A DNA stretch of 64,000 nucleotides. Source: Paenarthrobacter nitroguajacolicus (lineage in GTDB: Bacteria > Actinomycetota > Actinomycetes > Actinomycetales > Micrococcaceae). Below, piece by piece: positions 34,875 to 43,106 of the stretch (positions are counted from its first letter, which is position 1; each line of letters opens with the position of its first letter). The stretch lies in NCBI RefSeq assembly GCF_007786235.1, contig NZ_VNFK01000010.1, positions 62,001 through 126,000 of the forward strand. The letters are read 5' to 3'. Below the pieces are notes generated by a model. It was not told the DNA's origin. It saw nothing but the letters and a program-made list of their open reading frames with translations, and made no database searches. A program made the translations under genes and the position numbers.

Positions 34875-34887
34875 CCCGTTGCCGACC

Positions 34888-34921
34888 CGCTAAACCGTTG
34901 CTGGCACTCGACGGTTTAGCG
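34888..34921. terminator. Bidirectional hairpin between SDR and EEP genes
   Basis: CGCTAAACCGT (34888-34898) pairs perfectly with ACGGTTTAGCG (34911-34921) around a 12-base loop, between convergent genes. It lacks a strong T-run. Confidence 0.75.
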
Positions 34922-34934
34922 GCGAATGAACGTC

Positions 34935-36002
34935 TTAGCCGGCAGGGATGACGAGGCTGGCCACAATTGCTGCGTGATCCGAACCGGGAACCTGATGGAC
35001 CGAGTAGTCCCCGCTGCTGATCCGCGGCGTTGTCACCATATGGTCGATGACGATTCCCGGCAGCGGCAAGCCCTCCATCGGCCAAGTGGGGGAGAACCGG
35101 CCACCCGAGACCGTTCCCACATCCACCAGCTTCCTGCCGCCCGTCGAGGTGCCGCTGAGCCCCGAGTCCAGCAATTCCCTGAACTCGGAGTGATCGTAGG
35201 TGGAGTTGTAGTCGCCCATCAGCAAGTGGTTCCCCGGCCGGGCGGCCTGGCGTGCAACCTTGCCGAGGTCGCTCCGCCACTGGGCAATCCGGTCATCCAC
35301 CGGCGGCAGTGCGTGCACGTTGGTGAGGTGCAGCGTGGACTTGGCGCCGGACGCGGAGTCCGTCAGGAGGACCCGAGTGACGTCCATGCGGAAGGGCGTA
35401 TCAGGCAGAAGCCCGGCGGCTTCGAGGGGGAACGCCGAATATACGGCACCACCGGAAGCGTCGTCATTGGGTTCGCTCACAAGGTTGGGCAGTAGTTTTT
35501 CCAAGCCCTCGGAGCGCAGCTGGTCTTCCAGCCTCTGTGTATGTTCCTGGAGAGTCAGCAGTTGGACGCCGTTGTCACGGACCAGCCTCACGATGCTGGC
35601 GGCATCCGCCTCCCCGTATTCGGAGTTAAGGCTCATGACCTTCAGGGGGACCGTCGCAGCCTCGGCAGGCAGGGCTTCGGCTGTGCCGGCGTCCAACGGA
35701 AAGAGCCAGAACAGCTGGACGGCCAGCAGGACCGCCGTCGATATGACGACCCACAGGCGGCGCCCCACCAAGGCAAGCAGCAGCGCCAAAGCGGCCGGCA
35801 GCACCACCCAGGGCGTGAAGGACAGGATTTGGACCACCACCAAAGGCCACTCCGCAGGGACAGCGCGGAACAGCGAAATCCCCGCCACCGGCAATGCAAC
35901 CAGCAAAGCCAGCACTGACCATGCCACGGACGCGCGGCGTCGCACCGGACGGGTTGCCGGAAGGGCGGGAGCAGGATGATCCATGGGTTCGAGTCTATTC
36001 AT
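34935..36002 (-). CDS. Membrane-anchored endonuclease/exonuclease/phosphatase (EEP) family protein
   Basis: 355 residues. Three hydrophobic helices near the N-terminus (about residues 27-105) anchor it. The EEP domain outside or at the membrane begins at LKVMSLNSEYGEAD. Catalytic landmarks are Asn in SLNSEYG, Glu in LTLQEHT, Asp/Asn in LMGDYNSTYDHSEF and the His in GSDHAAIVASL. The fold covers nucleases, sphingomyelinases and phosphoinositide phosphatases, so the substrate is open. Either ATG 36002 or ATG 35984 may be the start; neither has a clear Shine-Dalgarno. The gene is divergent from ileS and lies just upstream of its T-box leader. Confidence 0.85.
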   Translation of the reverse strand: MNRLEPMDHPAPALPATRPVRRRASVAWSVLALLVALPVAGISLFRAVPAEWPLVVVQILSFTPWVVLPAALALLLALVGRRLWVVISTAVLLAVQLFWLFPLDAGTAEALPAEAATVPLKVMSLNSEYGEADAASIVRLVRDNGVQLLTLQEHTQRLEDQLRSEGLEKLLPNLVSEPNDDASGGAVYSAFPLEAAGLLPDTPFRMDVTRVLLTDSASGAKSTLHLTNVHALPPVDDRIAQWRSDLGKVARQAARPGNHLLMGDYNSTYDHSEFRELLDSGLSGTSTGGRKLVDVGTVSGGRFSPTWPMEGLPLPGIVIDHMVTTPRISSGDYSVHQVPGSDHAAIVASLVIPAG

Positions 36003-36069
36003 GGCACCAAGCGCCGGAGTCCATCCAAGGGATGAACTTCCCAAGTAGAGCAAGGGCCTTGGCTGCCGG

Positions 36070-36075
36070 TAGACT
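36070..36075 (+). promoter_or_regulatory. Likely -10 element of ileS
   Basis: TAGACT preceded by CCGG (extended-type) sits about 30 bases before the T-box specifier stem, where the leader RNA should begin. The -35 is not obvious. Confidence 0.35.
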
Positions 36076-36084
36076 TGGGTTATC

Positions 36085-36310
36085 AGCTTTGACCCGGCCA
36101 TCACCGGCGAGCTTCCGGAAGAACGGCATTGGACGCTTTTTGCCAGCGGACAACGCACAGTAGAACCGGACGGGTAAGCCCGTCACAGCAGTAATGAGAG
36201 GCCGGGGTCCCGTATTCCGGTAAGTGAGGTGGTACCGCGGTACCGGTGTTGGCGCAGGTCAAAACCGTAGCCGTCCTCGCATCCTGACAGTCAACCAGCT
36301 ATCACAGGAT
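36085..36310 (+). promoter_or_regulatory. Ile T-box leader, translational type
   Basis: The leader carries the conserved T-box AGGTGGTACCGCG (36227-36239), whose GGT pairs with the uncharged tRNA acceptor. The specifier ATC (36100-36102) lies in a short GC-rich stem I (ACCCGGCCATCACCGG), as in the ultrashort stem I of actinobacterial ileS leaders. Near the 3' end CGTCCTCGC (36272-36280) closes the antisequestrator. ATCCTG (36281-36286) is complementary to CAGGAT (36305-36310), which overlaps the ribosome-binding region of ileS. No terminator T-run is present. So uncharged tRNA-Ile should free the ribosome-binding site, giving translational control. Confidence 0.9.
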
Positions 36311-36315
36311 ATGAG

Positions 36316-39300
36316 ATGACCCACTACCCCAAGGCCTCAGCGTCTTCGTCCGGCACGCACGGCGTGTCTGCTTCCGTGAAGTTCCCGGAAATCGAAGAGC
36401 GCATCCTCAAATACTGGGACGAAGACGGCACCTTCCAAGCCAGCATCGACCAGCGGGATGCGGGCACGGACGGCAGCAATGAATTCGTCTTCTACGACGG
36501 CCCTCCCTTCGCCAACGGCCTGCCGCACTACGGCCACCTGCTGACCGGCTACGCCAAGGACCTCGTCGGTCGCTACCAAACCCAGCGAGGCAAGCGCGTG
36601 GAGCGCCGCTTCGGTTGGGACACGCACGGCCTGCCCGCTGAACTCGAAGCCATGAAGCAACTGGGCATGACCGACAAGACCCAGATCGAAGCCATGGGCA
36701 TCGACAAGTTCAACGACGCCTGCCGGGCCTCCGTGATGAAGTACGCCAACGAGTGGAAGGCCTACGTCACCCGCCAGGCCCGCTGGGTGGACTTCGAGAA
36801 CGACTACAAGACCCTCAACGTCGAGTACATGGAGTCGGTCCTCTGGGCCTTCAAGCAGCTGCATGAAAAAGGCCTGACCTACAACGGCTACCGCGTCCTC
36901 CCGTACTGCTGGAAGGACGAGACCCCACTGTCCAACCACGAACTCCGCATGGACGACGACGTCTACAAGAACCGCCAGGACCAGACGGTCACGGTAACGT
37001 TCCCCATCAAGCCCGGGGACTCCGAGCTCTCCAAGGCTCTTGAAGGTGTGCAGGCGCTCGCCTGGACCACCACGCCCTGGACGCTGCCCACCAACCTGGC
37101 GCTCGCCGTCGGACCTGACATCACCTACGCCGTCCTGCCTGCCGGACCCAACGGCGTCAAGGCAGCCTCCGCGGAGGCGCCTGTCAGCGGCAGCTTCCTG
37201 CTGGCTGCCGACCTGGTGGGGTCGTATGCCAAGGACCTGGGCTACGACGACGCCGCTGCCGCGACTGCCGCCGTCACAGCCACCCATACGGGGGCCGGGC
37301 TCGCAGGACTTGAGTACGAGCCGCTGTGGAACGACTTTGCCGAGGCCGAGAAGTACGGCACCCAAAACGCCTGGCGCTTCCTGGTGGCCGACTACGTGAC
37401 CACCACCGACGGTACGGGCATCGTCCACCAGGCTCCTGCCTACGGTGAAGATGACCAGAAGGTCTGTGAAGAGGCCGGTATCCCCGTGGTCCTGTCCGTG
37501 GACGAGGGCGCCAAGTTCCTGCCGCTCTTTGCCCACGGCGAGCTGGCATCGATCGTCGGCTTGCAGGTGTTCGACGCCAACAAGCCCATCACGCAGGTAC
37601 TCCGCGCCGACGGTCGGCTGGTGCGCCAAGCCAGCTACGAGCACAGCTACCCGCACTGCTGGCGCTGCCGGAACCCGCTGATCTACCGCGCTGTGTCCTC
37701 CTGGTATGTCGAGGTCACCAAGTTCAAGGACCGCATGTCCGAGCTGAACCAGGAGATCAACTGGATCCCGGGCAACGTCAAGGACGGCCAGTTCGGCAAG
37801 TGGCTGGACAACGCCCGCGACTGGTCCATCAGCCGCAACCGTTACTGGGGTTCGCCCATCCCGGTGTGGCAGTCCGACGATCCCGAGTACCCACGTACGG
37901 ACGTCTATGGTTCGCTGGCCGACTTGGAAGCGGACTTCGGTCGCCTGCCGGTCAACAACGAAGGACAGGTTGATCTCCACCGTCCGTTCATCGACGAACT
38001 GACCCGGCCCAACCCTGACGACCCCACGGGCAAGTCCACCATGCGCCGCGTTGAAGACGTGTTGGACGTGTGGTTCGACTCCGGTTCAATGCCCTACGGG
38101 CAGGTGCACTACCCGTTCCAAAACCAGGAATGGTTCGACACCCACAACCCCGCTGACTTCATCGTGGAGTACATCGGCCAGACTCGTGGCTGGTTCTACA
38201 TGCTGCACATCCTGTCCACGGCGTTGTTCGACCGTCCGGCGTTCCGCAACGTCATCAGCCATGGCATCGTCCTGGGCTCCGACGGACAGAAGATGTCCAA
38301 GAGCCTGCGCAACTACCCGGACGTCTCCGAAGTTTTGGACCGCGACGGTTCGGACGCCATGCGCTGGTTCCTCATGTCCAGCCCCATCCTCCGCGGCGGC
38401 AACCTGGTGGTGACCGAACAAGGCATCCGGGACGGTGTCCGCCAGGTCATCCTGCCGCTGTGGAACGTGTACAGCTTCTTCACGCTGTACACCAACGCCG
38501 CCAATGGCGGCTCGGGCTATGAAGCGACGCTGCGCTATGACGGCTACACCGACACGTTGGACCAGTACCTCCTGGCAAACACCGGTGACTTGGTCCGCAA
38601 CGTCACCACCAGCCTGGACGCCTATGACATCTCCGGCGCCTGCGATGAACTGCGCAGCTACCTGGATATGCTCACCAACTGGTACGTCCGCCGCAGTCGC
38701 CAGCGCTTCTTCGACGAGAACGTTGACGCCTTCGACGCCCTGTACACGGCGCTTGAAGCCGTGTGCCGTGTTTCAGCGTCCTTGCTTCCGCTCGTCTCGG
38801 AAGAGATCTGGCGTGGACTGACGGGTGGCCGTTCCGTTCACCTGGCTGACTGGCCGGATGCTTCGCTGTTCCCGTCCAACCCGGCCCTGGTGGGGGCCAT
38901 GGACCGTGTCCAGCAAATCTGCTCCACCGGTTCCAGCCTGCGCAAAGCCGCGAACTTGCGCGTTCGCCTGCCGTTGCAGGAGCTGACGGTCGTGGCACCC
39001 GGCGCAGATGCCTTGGACGGCTTTGCCGCCGTCGTCGCGGATGAACTTAACCTTCGTTCCGTCCGTCTGCTGGACGCCGCTACGGCCTCGCCCGAGGAAT
39101 TCGGCATCGAGCAGAAGCTCGTGGTCAATGCCCGGGCAGCTGGTCCACGCTTGGGCAAGAATGTTCAGCAGGCCATCAAGGGCTCCAAGTCGGGCGATTG
39201 GTCCGTTAGTGACGCAGGGGTGGTAGTGGCCGGTGGCCTGGAACTCGAGCCGCAGGAATACACGCTGGAAACCGTGGTGGCGGAAACGGCCGACGGCGGT

Positions 39301-39603
39301 TCAGCATCGGTTGCGGTGCTTCCGGGTGGCGGATTCGTGGTCCTGAACACGGAGGTTACTCCGGAACTCGCCGCGGAGGGCCTGGCCCGCGACATGGTCC
39401 GCGCCATCCAGCAGGCACGCAAGGACGCCGGACTCAACGTAAGTGACCGCATCCGGACTTCGGTGGAGGCTGCCCAGGATGTGGTGGACGCGCTGGAAGC
39501 CAACGCTGAACTCGTCAAGACCGAAACACTGACCCTGGAACTGGAGGTTCTTCTGGCCAGCGTCGATGAACCGCAGGTTACCGTTGCAAAGGCAGGGGCC
39601 TGA
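36316..39603 (+). CDS. ileS: Isoleucyl-tRNA synthetase
   Basis: A class Ia synthetase of 1095 residues. The HIGH-like motif is [14 protein letters not shown] (about residue 70), and [11 protein letters not shown] lies near residue 658. The large editing domain and a long C-terminal region place it in the eukaryote-like IleRS type that is often less sensitive to mupirocin. No C-terminal Cys zinc cluster of the bacterial type is seen. It is preceded by a T-box leader and followed after three bases by folC, so the leader governs at least these genes at the transcript level, with the translational switch acting on ileS itself. Confidence 0.97.
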   Translation: MTHYPKASASSSGTHGVSASVKFPEIEERILKYWDEDGTFQASIDQRDAGTDGSNEFVFYDGPPFANGLPHYGHLLTGYAKDLVGRYQTQRGKRVERRFGWDTHGLPAELEAMKQLGMTDKTQIEAMGIDKFNDACRASVMKYANEWKAYVTRQARWVDFENDYKTLNVEYMESVLWAFKQLHEKGLTYNGYRVLPYCWKDETPLSNHELRMDDDVYKNRQDQTVTVTFPIKPGDSELSKALEGVQALAWTTTPWTLPTNLALAVGPDITYAVLPAGPNGVKAASAEAPVSGSFLLAADLVGSYAKDLGYDDAAAATAAVTATHTGAGLAGLEYEPLWNDFAEAEKYGTQNAWRFLVADYVTTTDGTGIVHQAPAYGEDDQKVCEEAGIPVVLSVDEGAKFLPLFAHGELASIVGLQVFDANKPITQVLRADGRLVRQASYEHSYPHCWRCRNPLIYRAVSSWYVEVTKFKDRMSELNQEINWIPGNVKDGQFGKWLDNARDWSISRNRYWGSPIPVWQSDDPEYPRTDVYGSLADLEADFGRLPVNNEGQVDLHRPFIDELTRPNPDDPTGKSTMRRVEDVLDVWFDSGSMPYGQVHYPFQNQEWFDTHNPADFIVEYIGQTRGWFYMLHILSTALFDRPAFRNVISHGIVLGSDGQKMSKSLRNYPDVSEVLDRDGSDAMRWFLMSSPILRGGNLVVTEQGIRDGVRQVILPLWNVYSFFTLYTNAANGGSGYEATLRYDGYTDTLDQYLLANTGDLVRNVTTSLDAYDISGACDELRSYLDMLTNWYVRRSRQRFFDENVDAFDALYTALEAVCRVSASLLPLVSEEIWRGLTGGRSVHLADWPDASLFPSNPALVGAMDRVQQICSTGSSLRKAANLRVRLPLQELTVVAPGADALDGFAAVVADELNLRSVRLLDAATASPEEFGIEQKLVVNARAAGPRLGKNVQQAIKGSKSGDWSVSDAGVVVAGGLELEPQEYTLETVVAETADGGSASVAVLPGGGFVVLNTEVTPELAAEGLARDMVRAIQQARKDAGLNVSDRIRTSVEAAQDVVDALEANAELVKTETLTLELEVLLASVDEPQVTVAKAGA

Positions 39604-39606
39604 CCC

Positions 39607-40968
39607 ATGACTGATGAATTCTCGGTTGAAAGCGTCTACGCCGAACTCCTCGGCCGCGCGCCGGAAAACAAGATGGAACCCCGCCTGGCACCGCTGTTCC
39701 GTGCCATGGACGTGCTGGGGGAGCCGAACAAGGCCTTCCCGATCATCCACATCACGGGAACCAACGGAAAGACGTCCACCGCCCGCATGATCGAGGCCGG
39801 CCTGCGTGCCCACGGACTCAGCACGGGCCGCTACACCAGCCCGCACCTGTCCAAGGTGACAGAGCGCATCAGCATCGACGGTGAGCCCGTGCCGGACGCG
39901 ACCTTCGTGCGGATCTGGGACGAGATCCGCCCCTACCTGGAGATCGTGGACAACGAACTCGTGGCCGACAACCAGCCACGGCTGACATATTTCGAGTGCC
40001 TGACCATCCTGGGCTTCGCGGTGTTCGCCGACCAGCCCGTTGATGTTGCGGTCATGGAAGTTGGCTTGGGTGGCATTACCGACGCCACCAACGTTGGCGA
40101 CGGCCAAGTCTCCGTCATCACACCCATTTCACTGGACCATACTGACCTCCTGGGCGACACCACCGAGGACATTGCCTACGAGAAGGCCGGCATCATTAAG
40201 CCGGGCGGCTTCCTGGTAAGCGCCGCACAGCCGGTGGACGCTGCTCAGGTCCTGCTGGAAAAGGCCCGGGAAGTGGACGTGCCGTTCCGTTTCGAGGGTG
40301 TGGAATTCGGCGTGGAATCCCGCAGCGTCGCCGTGGGCGGCCAGGTCCTGACCATCCAGGGACTCGCCGGACGCTACGAAGACCTCCTGCTGCCTTTGCA
40401 TGGTGCCCACCAGGCCGAGAATGCCGCCGTTGCCGTGGCTGCCCTTGAGGCATTCTTCGGCGGGGGAGAGAAAGAACTGGATGCTGAGGTGCTCAAGGAA
40501 GCCTTTGGCACGGTGACGTCGCCCGGCCGACTGGAAGTCGTGAGGACCGCACCCACAGTGGTGGTTGACGCAGCCCACAACCCGGACGGCATTCGTGTCA
40601 CGGCAGAAGCAATCCAGGAGGCATTCACCTTCAGCAAGCTGGTAGTGGTGGTTGGAGTCCTGCGCGAGAAGGACGCCGAGGAGATACTGAAGACCCTTAA
40701 GGAATCCCTGGGCGGACTCGCCGAGGAGTTCTGTTTCACGCAGTCCAACTCAGCCCGTGCCGTTCCGGCAGCGGAACTTGCCGAACTCGCCGTCGACCTT
40801 GGCTTTGGCGAGGACAACGTGCACATCGCCGAGAAGCTGGACGACGCCCTCGAGTGGGCTGTTGAGCGTGCGGAATCCAACGACGACCTCGCAGGTGGAG
40901 TCTTGGTCACGGGTTCCATCACGGTGGTGGCCGAGGCACGGATCCTGCTCGGAAAGGCGAGTGCCTAG
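39607..40968 (+). CDS. folC: Bifunctional folylpolyglutamate synthase/dihydrofolate synthase
   Basis: A Mur-ligase-fold enzyme of 453 residues that joins Glu to dihydropteroate and adds further Glu to folates. The P-loop is ITGTNGKTST, followed by SPHLSKVTERI. The carbamylated-Lys region is present (ITPISLDHTDLLGDT, YEKAGIIKPGG). The C-terminal domain has DAAHNPDG. It starts three bases after the ileS stop and ends one base before the next start. Folate and isoleucyl-tRNA genes are not pathway partners. The link is a conserved gene order. Confidence 0.95.
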   Translation: MTDEFSVESVYAELLGRAPENKMEPRLAPLFRAMDVLGEPNKAFPIIHITGTNGKTSTARMIEAGLRAHGLSTGRYTSPHLSKVTERISIDGEPVPDATFVRIWDEIRPYLEIVDNELVADNQPRLTYFECLTILGFAVFADQPVDVAVMEVGLGGITDATNVGDGQVSVITPISLDHTDLLGDTTEDIAYEKAGIIKPGGFLVSAAQPVDAAQVLLEKAREVDVPFRFEGVEFGVESRSVAVGGQVLTIQGLAGRYEDLLLPLHGAHQAENAAVAVAALEAFFGGGEKELDAEVLKEAFGTVTSPGRLEVVRTAPTVVVDAAHNPDGIRVTAEAIQEAFTFSKLVVVVGVLREKDAEEILKTLKESLGGLAEEFCFTQSNSARAVPAAELAELAVDLGFGEDNVHIAEKLDDALEWAVERAESNDDLAGGVLVTGSITVVAEARILLGKASA

Positions 40969-40969
40969 C

Positions 40970-41422
40970 ATGGCGAAAATGACCAAGGCGCAGCGCGAAT
41001 GGCGTCCGGGCATGCCCAAGAAGCGCCGCTCTACCAAGGTGATGTTCGCATCCACCGTGCTCCTGCTCGAAGCCTTCGTGGCCTTCTTCGCCACCCTCGC
41101 AGTTTTCGGTTTGAAGCGTGGCCAAGTGGACCCTGCCATCATCCTGGGGGTCGGCATCGCGCTGACGGTGGTGCTCGTGCTGGCGTGCGCTGTCTTGTCC
41201 AAGCCGTGGGGCATCGCAGTTGGCTGGGCCTTGCAACTGGTGTTGATCCTGACGGGCTTGGTCGAACCGACGATGTTCGTTGTGGGCATCCTGTTTGCCA
41301 TCTGCTGGTGGTACGGGATCAGGGCGGGCATGCGGATTGACCGCGAAGTTGCCCAGCGTGACCGTGAGCAGGCGGAATGGGACGCAGCCCATGGTGACCA
41401 AGCTGGCCCGCAAACCCCGTAA
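40970..41422 (+). CDS. DUF4233 membrane protein
   Basis: 150 residues. The N-terminus is basic (KKRRSTK). Then four hydrophobic helices follow (about residues 24-44, 50-70, 78-98, 100-120). The C-terminal tail is charged (DREVAQRDREQAEWD). This layout fits the actinobacterial DUF4233 family, which is consistently found between folC and ndk. The function is unknown. ATG 40970 starts one base after the folC stop. Confidence 0.85.
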   Translation: MAKMTKAQREWRPGMPKKRRSTKVMFASTVLLLEAFVAFFATLAVFGLKRGQVDPAIILGVGIALTVVLVLACAVLSKPWGIAVGWALQLVLILTGLVEPTMFVVGILFAICWWYGIRAGMRIDREVAQRDREQAEWDAAHGDQAGPQTP

Positions 41423-41464
41423 ACTGGCTGGGAAAACCACCGACCACACCACATTGGAGCAACT

Positions 41465-41884
41465 GTGAGCATTGAACGGACCCTTGTCCTGGTCAAGCCC
41501 GACGGCGTCGCCCGCAACCTGAGCGGCAGCATCCTCGCCCGGATCGAAGCCAAGGGCTACACCCTGGCCGAGCTGAAGAAGGTCAACGCAACCCGCGAGC
41601 TGCTGGAGCAGCACTACGAAGAACACGTAGGCAAGCCGTTCTACGAGCCGTTGGTTGAGTTCATGCTGAGCGGACCGGTCATCGCTGCCGTCTTCGAAGG
41701 CCACCGCGTGATCGAGGGCTTCCGTTCACTGGCCGGAACCACCGATCCGACGACTGCCGCACCGGGCACCATTCGCGGCGACTTTGGCCGCGACTGGGGC
41801 CTGGCAGTCCAGCAGAACCTGGTGCACGGCTCAGATTCCGTTGATTCGGCTGAGCGTGAGATCAAGATCTGGTTCGCGAGCTGA
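41465..41884 (+). CDS. ndk: Nucleoside diphosphate kinase
   Basis: Transfers the gamma-phosphate of ATP to nucleoside diphosphates. The 139-residue protein has the TLVLVKPDGV start, the Kpn-loop region and the phospho-His in NLVHGSDS (about residue 119). Start GTG 41465. It is the last gene of the ileS-folC-DUF4233-ndk run and is closed by a 19-bp hairpin. Confidence 0.96.
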   Translation: MSIERTLVLVKPDGVARNLSGSILARIEAKGYTLAELKKVNATRELLEQHYEEHVGKPFYEPLVEFMLSGPVIAAVFEGHRVIEGFRSLAGTTDPTTAAPGTIRGDFGRDWGLAVQQNLVHGSDSVDSAEREIKIWFAS

Positions 41885-41902
41885 TCTGTCCGCACCGAGA
41901 CT

Positions 41903-41945
41903 ACAGATAAGGCCAATGTTCACGACGAACATTGGCCTTATCTGT
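41903..41945. terminator. Long bidirectional terminator between ndk and VKOR
   Basis: A perfect 19-bp stem (41903-41921 with 41927-41945) closes a five-base loop. The stem is mixed in GC and AT content, not the usual GC-rich form, and ends a convergent gene pair. Confidence 0.9.
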
Positions 41946-41962
41946 CATCTCGCGAGGAGTGT

Positions 41963-42634
41963 TCAGTAGCCGGACGTCCCCGCGAAGACGTGGATGAAGG
42001 CGAAGAAGATGGTGGCGATGACCGCGACGTACAGCAGTGCCACGATGATCCAGCCGGAATCGCCCAGCAGCTTGGCAAGCGCCGGCGGCGCCTTGATAAC
42101 GCCGTGGGTGATGTTGCGGATAGTCACCCAAACGAACATGGGGATCATGACCGCCCATACCACCATGCAGAACGGGCAGAGCACGTTGATGACGTACAGG
42201 GCTTGGGACCAGAGCCACACCACGAAGGCGAAACCGAGGGTTACACCGGCCTGCAGGCCCAGCCAGTAGCCGCGCGAGAACCTCGCTCCCGCCAGGATGC
42301 CCATGGCCGTGGTGATGATGACGGCGAAAGCAACGATGCCGATGAACATGTTGGGGAAGCCGAAAACGGAGCTTTGCGCGGTCTGCATCACAGTTCCGCA
42401 GGAGACCCAGGGGTTCACGTCGCACACGGTGATGTGGTTGGGGTCCTTGAGCACTTCCAGCTTTTCCAGGACCAGAGCACCCGAGGCCAGCCAACCGATG
42501 ACCCCGGTGACCAGCAGCAGCCAAGCGAAAGGCTTGTCACGGACTGTCTTGGGCAGGGAACTGGGCTGAGTGACGGCGTCCTCTACAGGGGCGGAGGGTT
42601 GGTTGGCCAGGTTTTCCCTGGCGGTGCTCGGCAT
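41963..42634 (-). CDS. Vitamin K epoxide reductase (VKOR) family protein
   Basis: A 223-residue integral membrane thiol oxidoreductase. Five hydrophobic helices can be drawn. Loop Cys71 and Cys79 (CDVNPWVSC) and the active-site pair Cys153-Cys156 (CPFC) are all present, together with WGLQ-like loop residues. In actinobacteria VKOR replaces DsbB: it reoxidises a secreted DsbA-like partner and passes electrons to menaquinone. No DsbA partner is encoded nearby. The 29520 gene has the fold but lacks a signal peptide and a CxxC. ATG 42634 starts the standard family N-terminus (disordered MPSTARENL). Confidence 0.92.
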   Translation of the reverse strand: MPSTARENLANQPSAPVEDAVTQPSSLPKTVRDKPFAWLLLVTGVIGWLASGALVLEKLEVLKDPNHITVCDVNPWVSCGTVMQTAQSSVFGFPNMFIGIVAFAVIITTAMGILAGARFSRGYWLGLQAGVTLGFAFVVWLWSQALYVINVLCPFCMVVWAVMIPMFVWVTIRNITHGVIKAPPALAKLLGDSGWIIVALLYVAVIATIFFAFIHVFAGTSGY

Positions 42635-43106
42635 CGTGGATCTGATCCTTTTCGACAAGTGGCCCGGCTGGCCGGGAAGGGCTCTTGGGAGGATTGTAAC
42701 GCCGGAGGCTGGACGTGGCCCCCAGCTTGTTGCTTGGCACTGCGCGACACAGCGGCCTGCCTTGGGAATGTGTGGGGGTGTGAGAGAATGAACATGGCTG
42801 GAAGCCGATCCACATTCGGAATCCAGTCCGGTGACTTGTTCCCAAGACCGCCAGTATGAGCTGGGCATGCCAGGATCATGTAGATCTTCGGTAGGCCCGC
42901 CATAACAATGGACGGCACCTGGTTGTGGCAGCAGAACAACGGGTTTCAGAATAAAGGCGCCGGCCTTCCAGGGCTGCCGCACCCCAATGATGGTGCGAAC
43001 CGGAAGGCATACTACCGACTTCTGTCAACGCCCGCGGGTTTTGACAATATTTGCCCCACTGGGCGCCGGATGTGGCGGCGTCGCTGGGGCAGGAGTGTTG
43101 CCACAT
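42635..43106. other. Long leader region between VKOR and RNase E/G
   Basis: 472 bases with no credible gene. The left part must hold the divergent VKOR promoter, and the right part the promoter and leader of rne. A GAGAAT box (42784-42789) and a TTGACA hexamer (43041-43046) are seen, but neither has a convincing partner. AGGAG (43091-43095) is the likely ribosome-binding site of rne. Enterobacterial rne also has a long autoregulatory leader, though the sequence here is unrelated. Confidence 0.5.

Noticed and set aside
36337..37980. 547-codon open frame opposite ileS
   Set aside because: Antisense shadow with Val/Gly/Asp-rich composition and no start signal.
43041..43046. TTGACA as -35 of rne
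   Set aside because: No -10 hexamer occurs 16-18 bases downstream; the sequence there is GC-rich.
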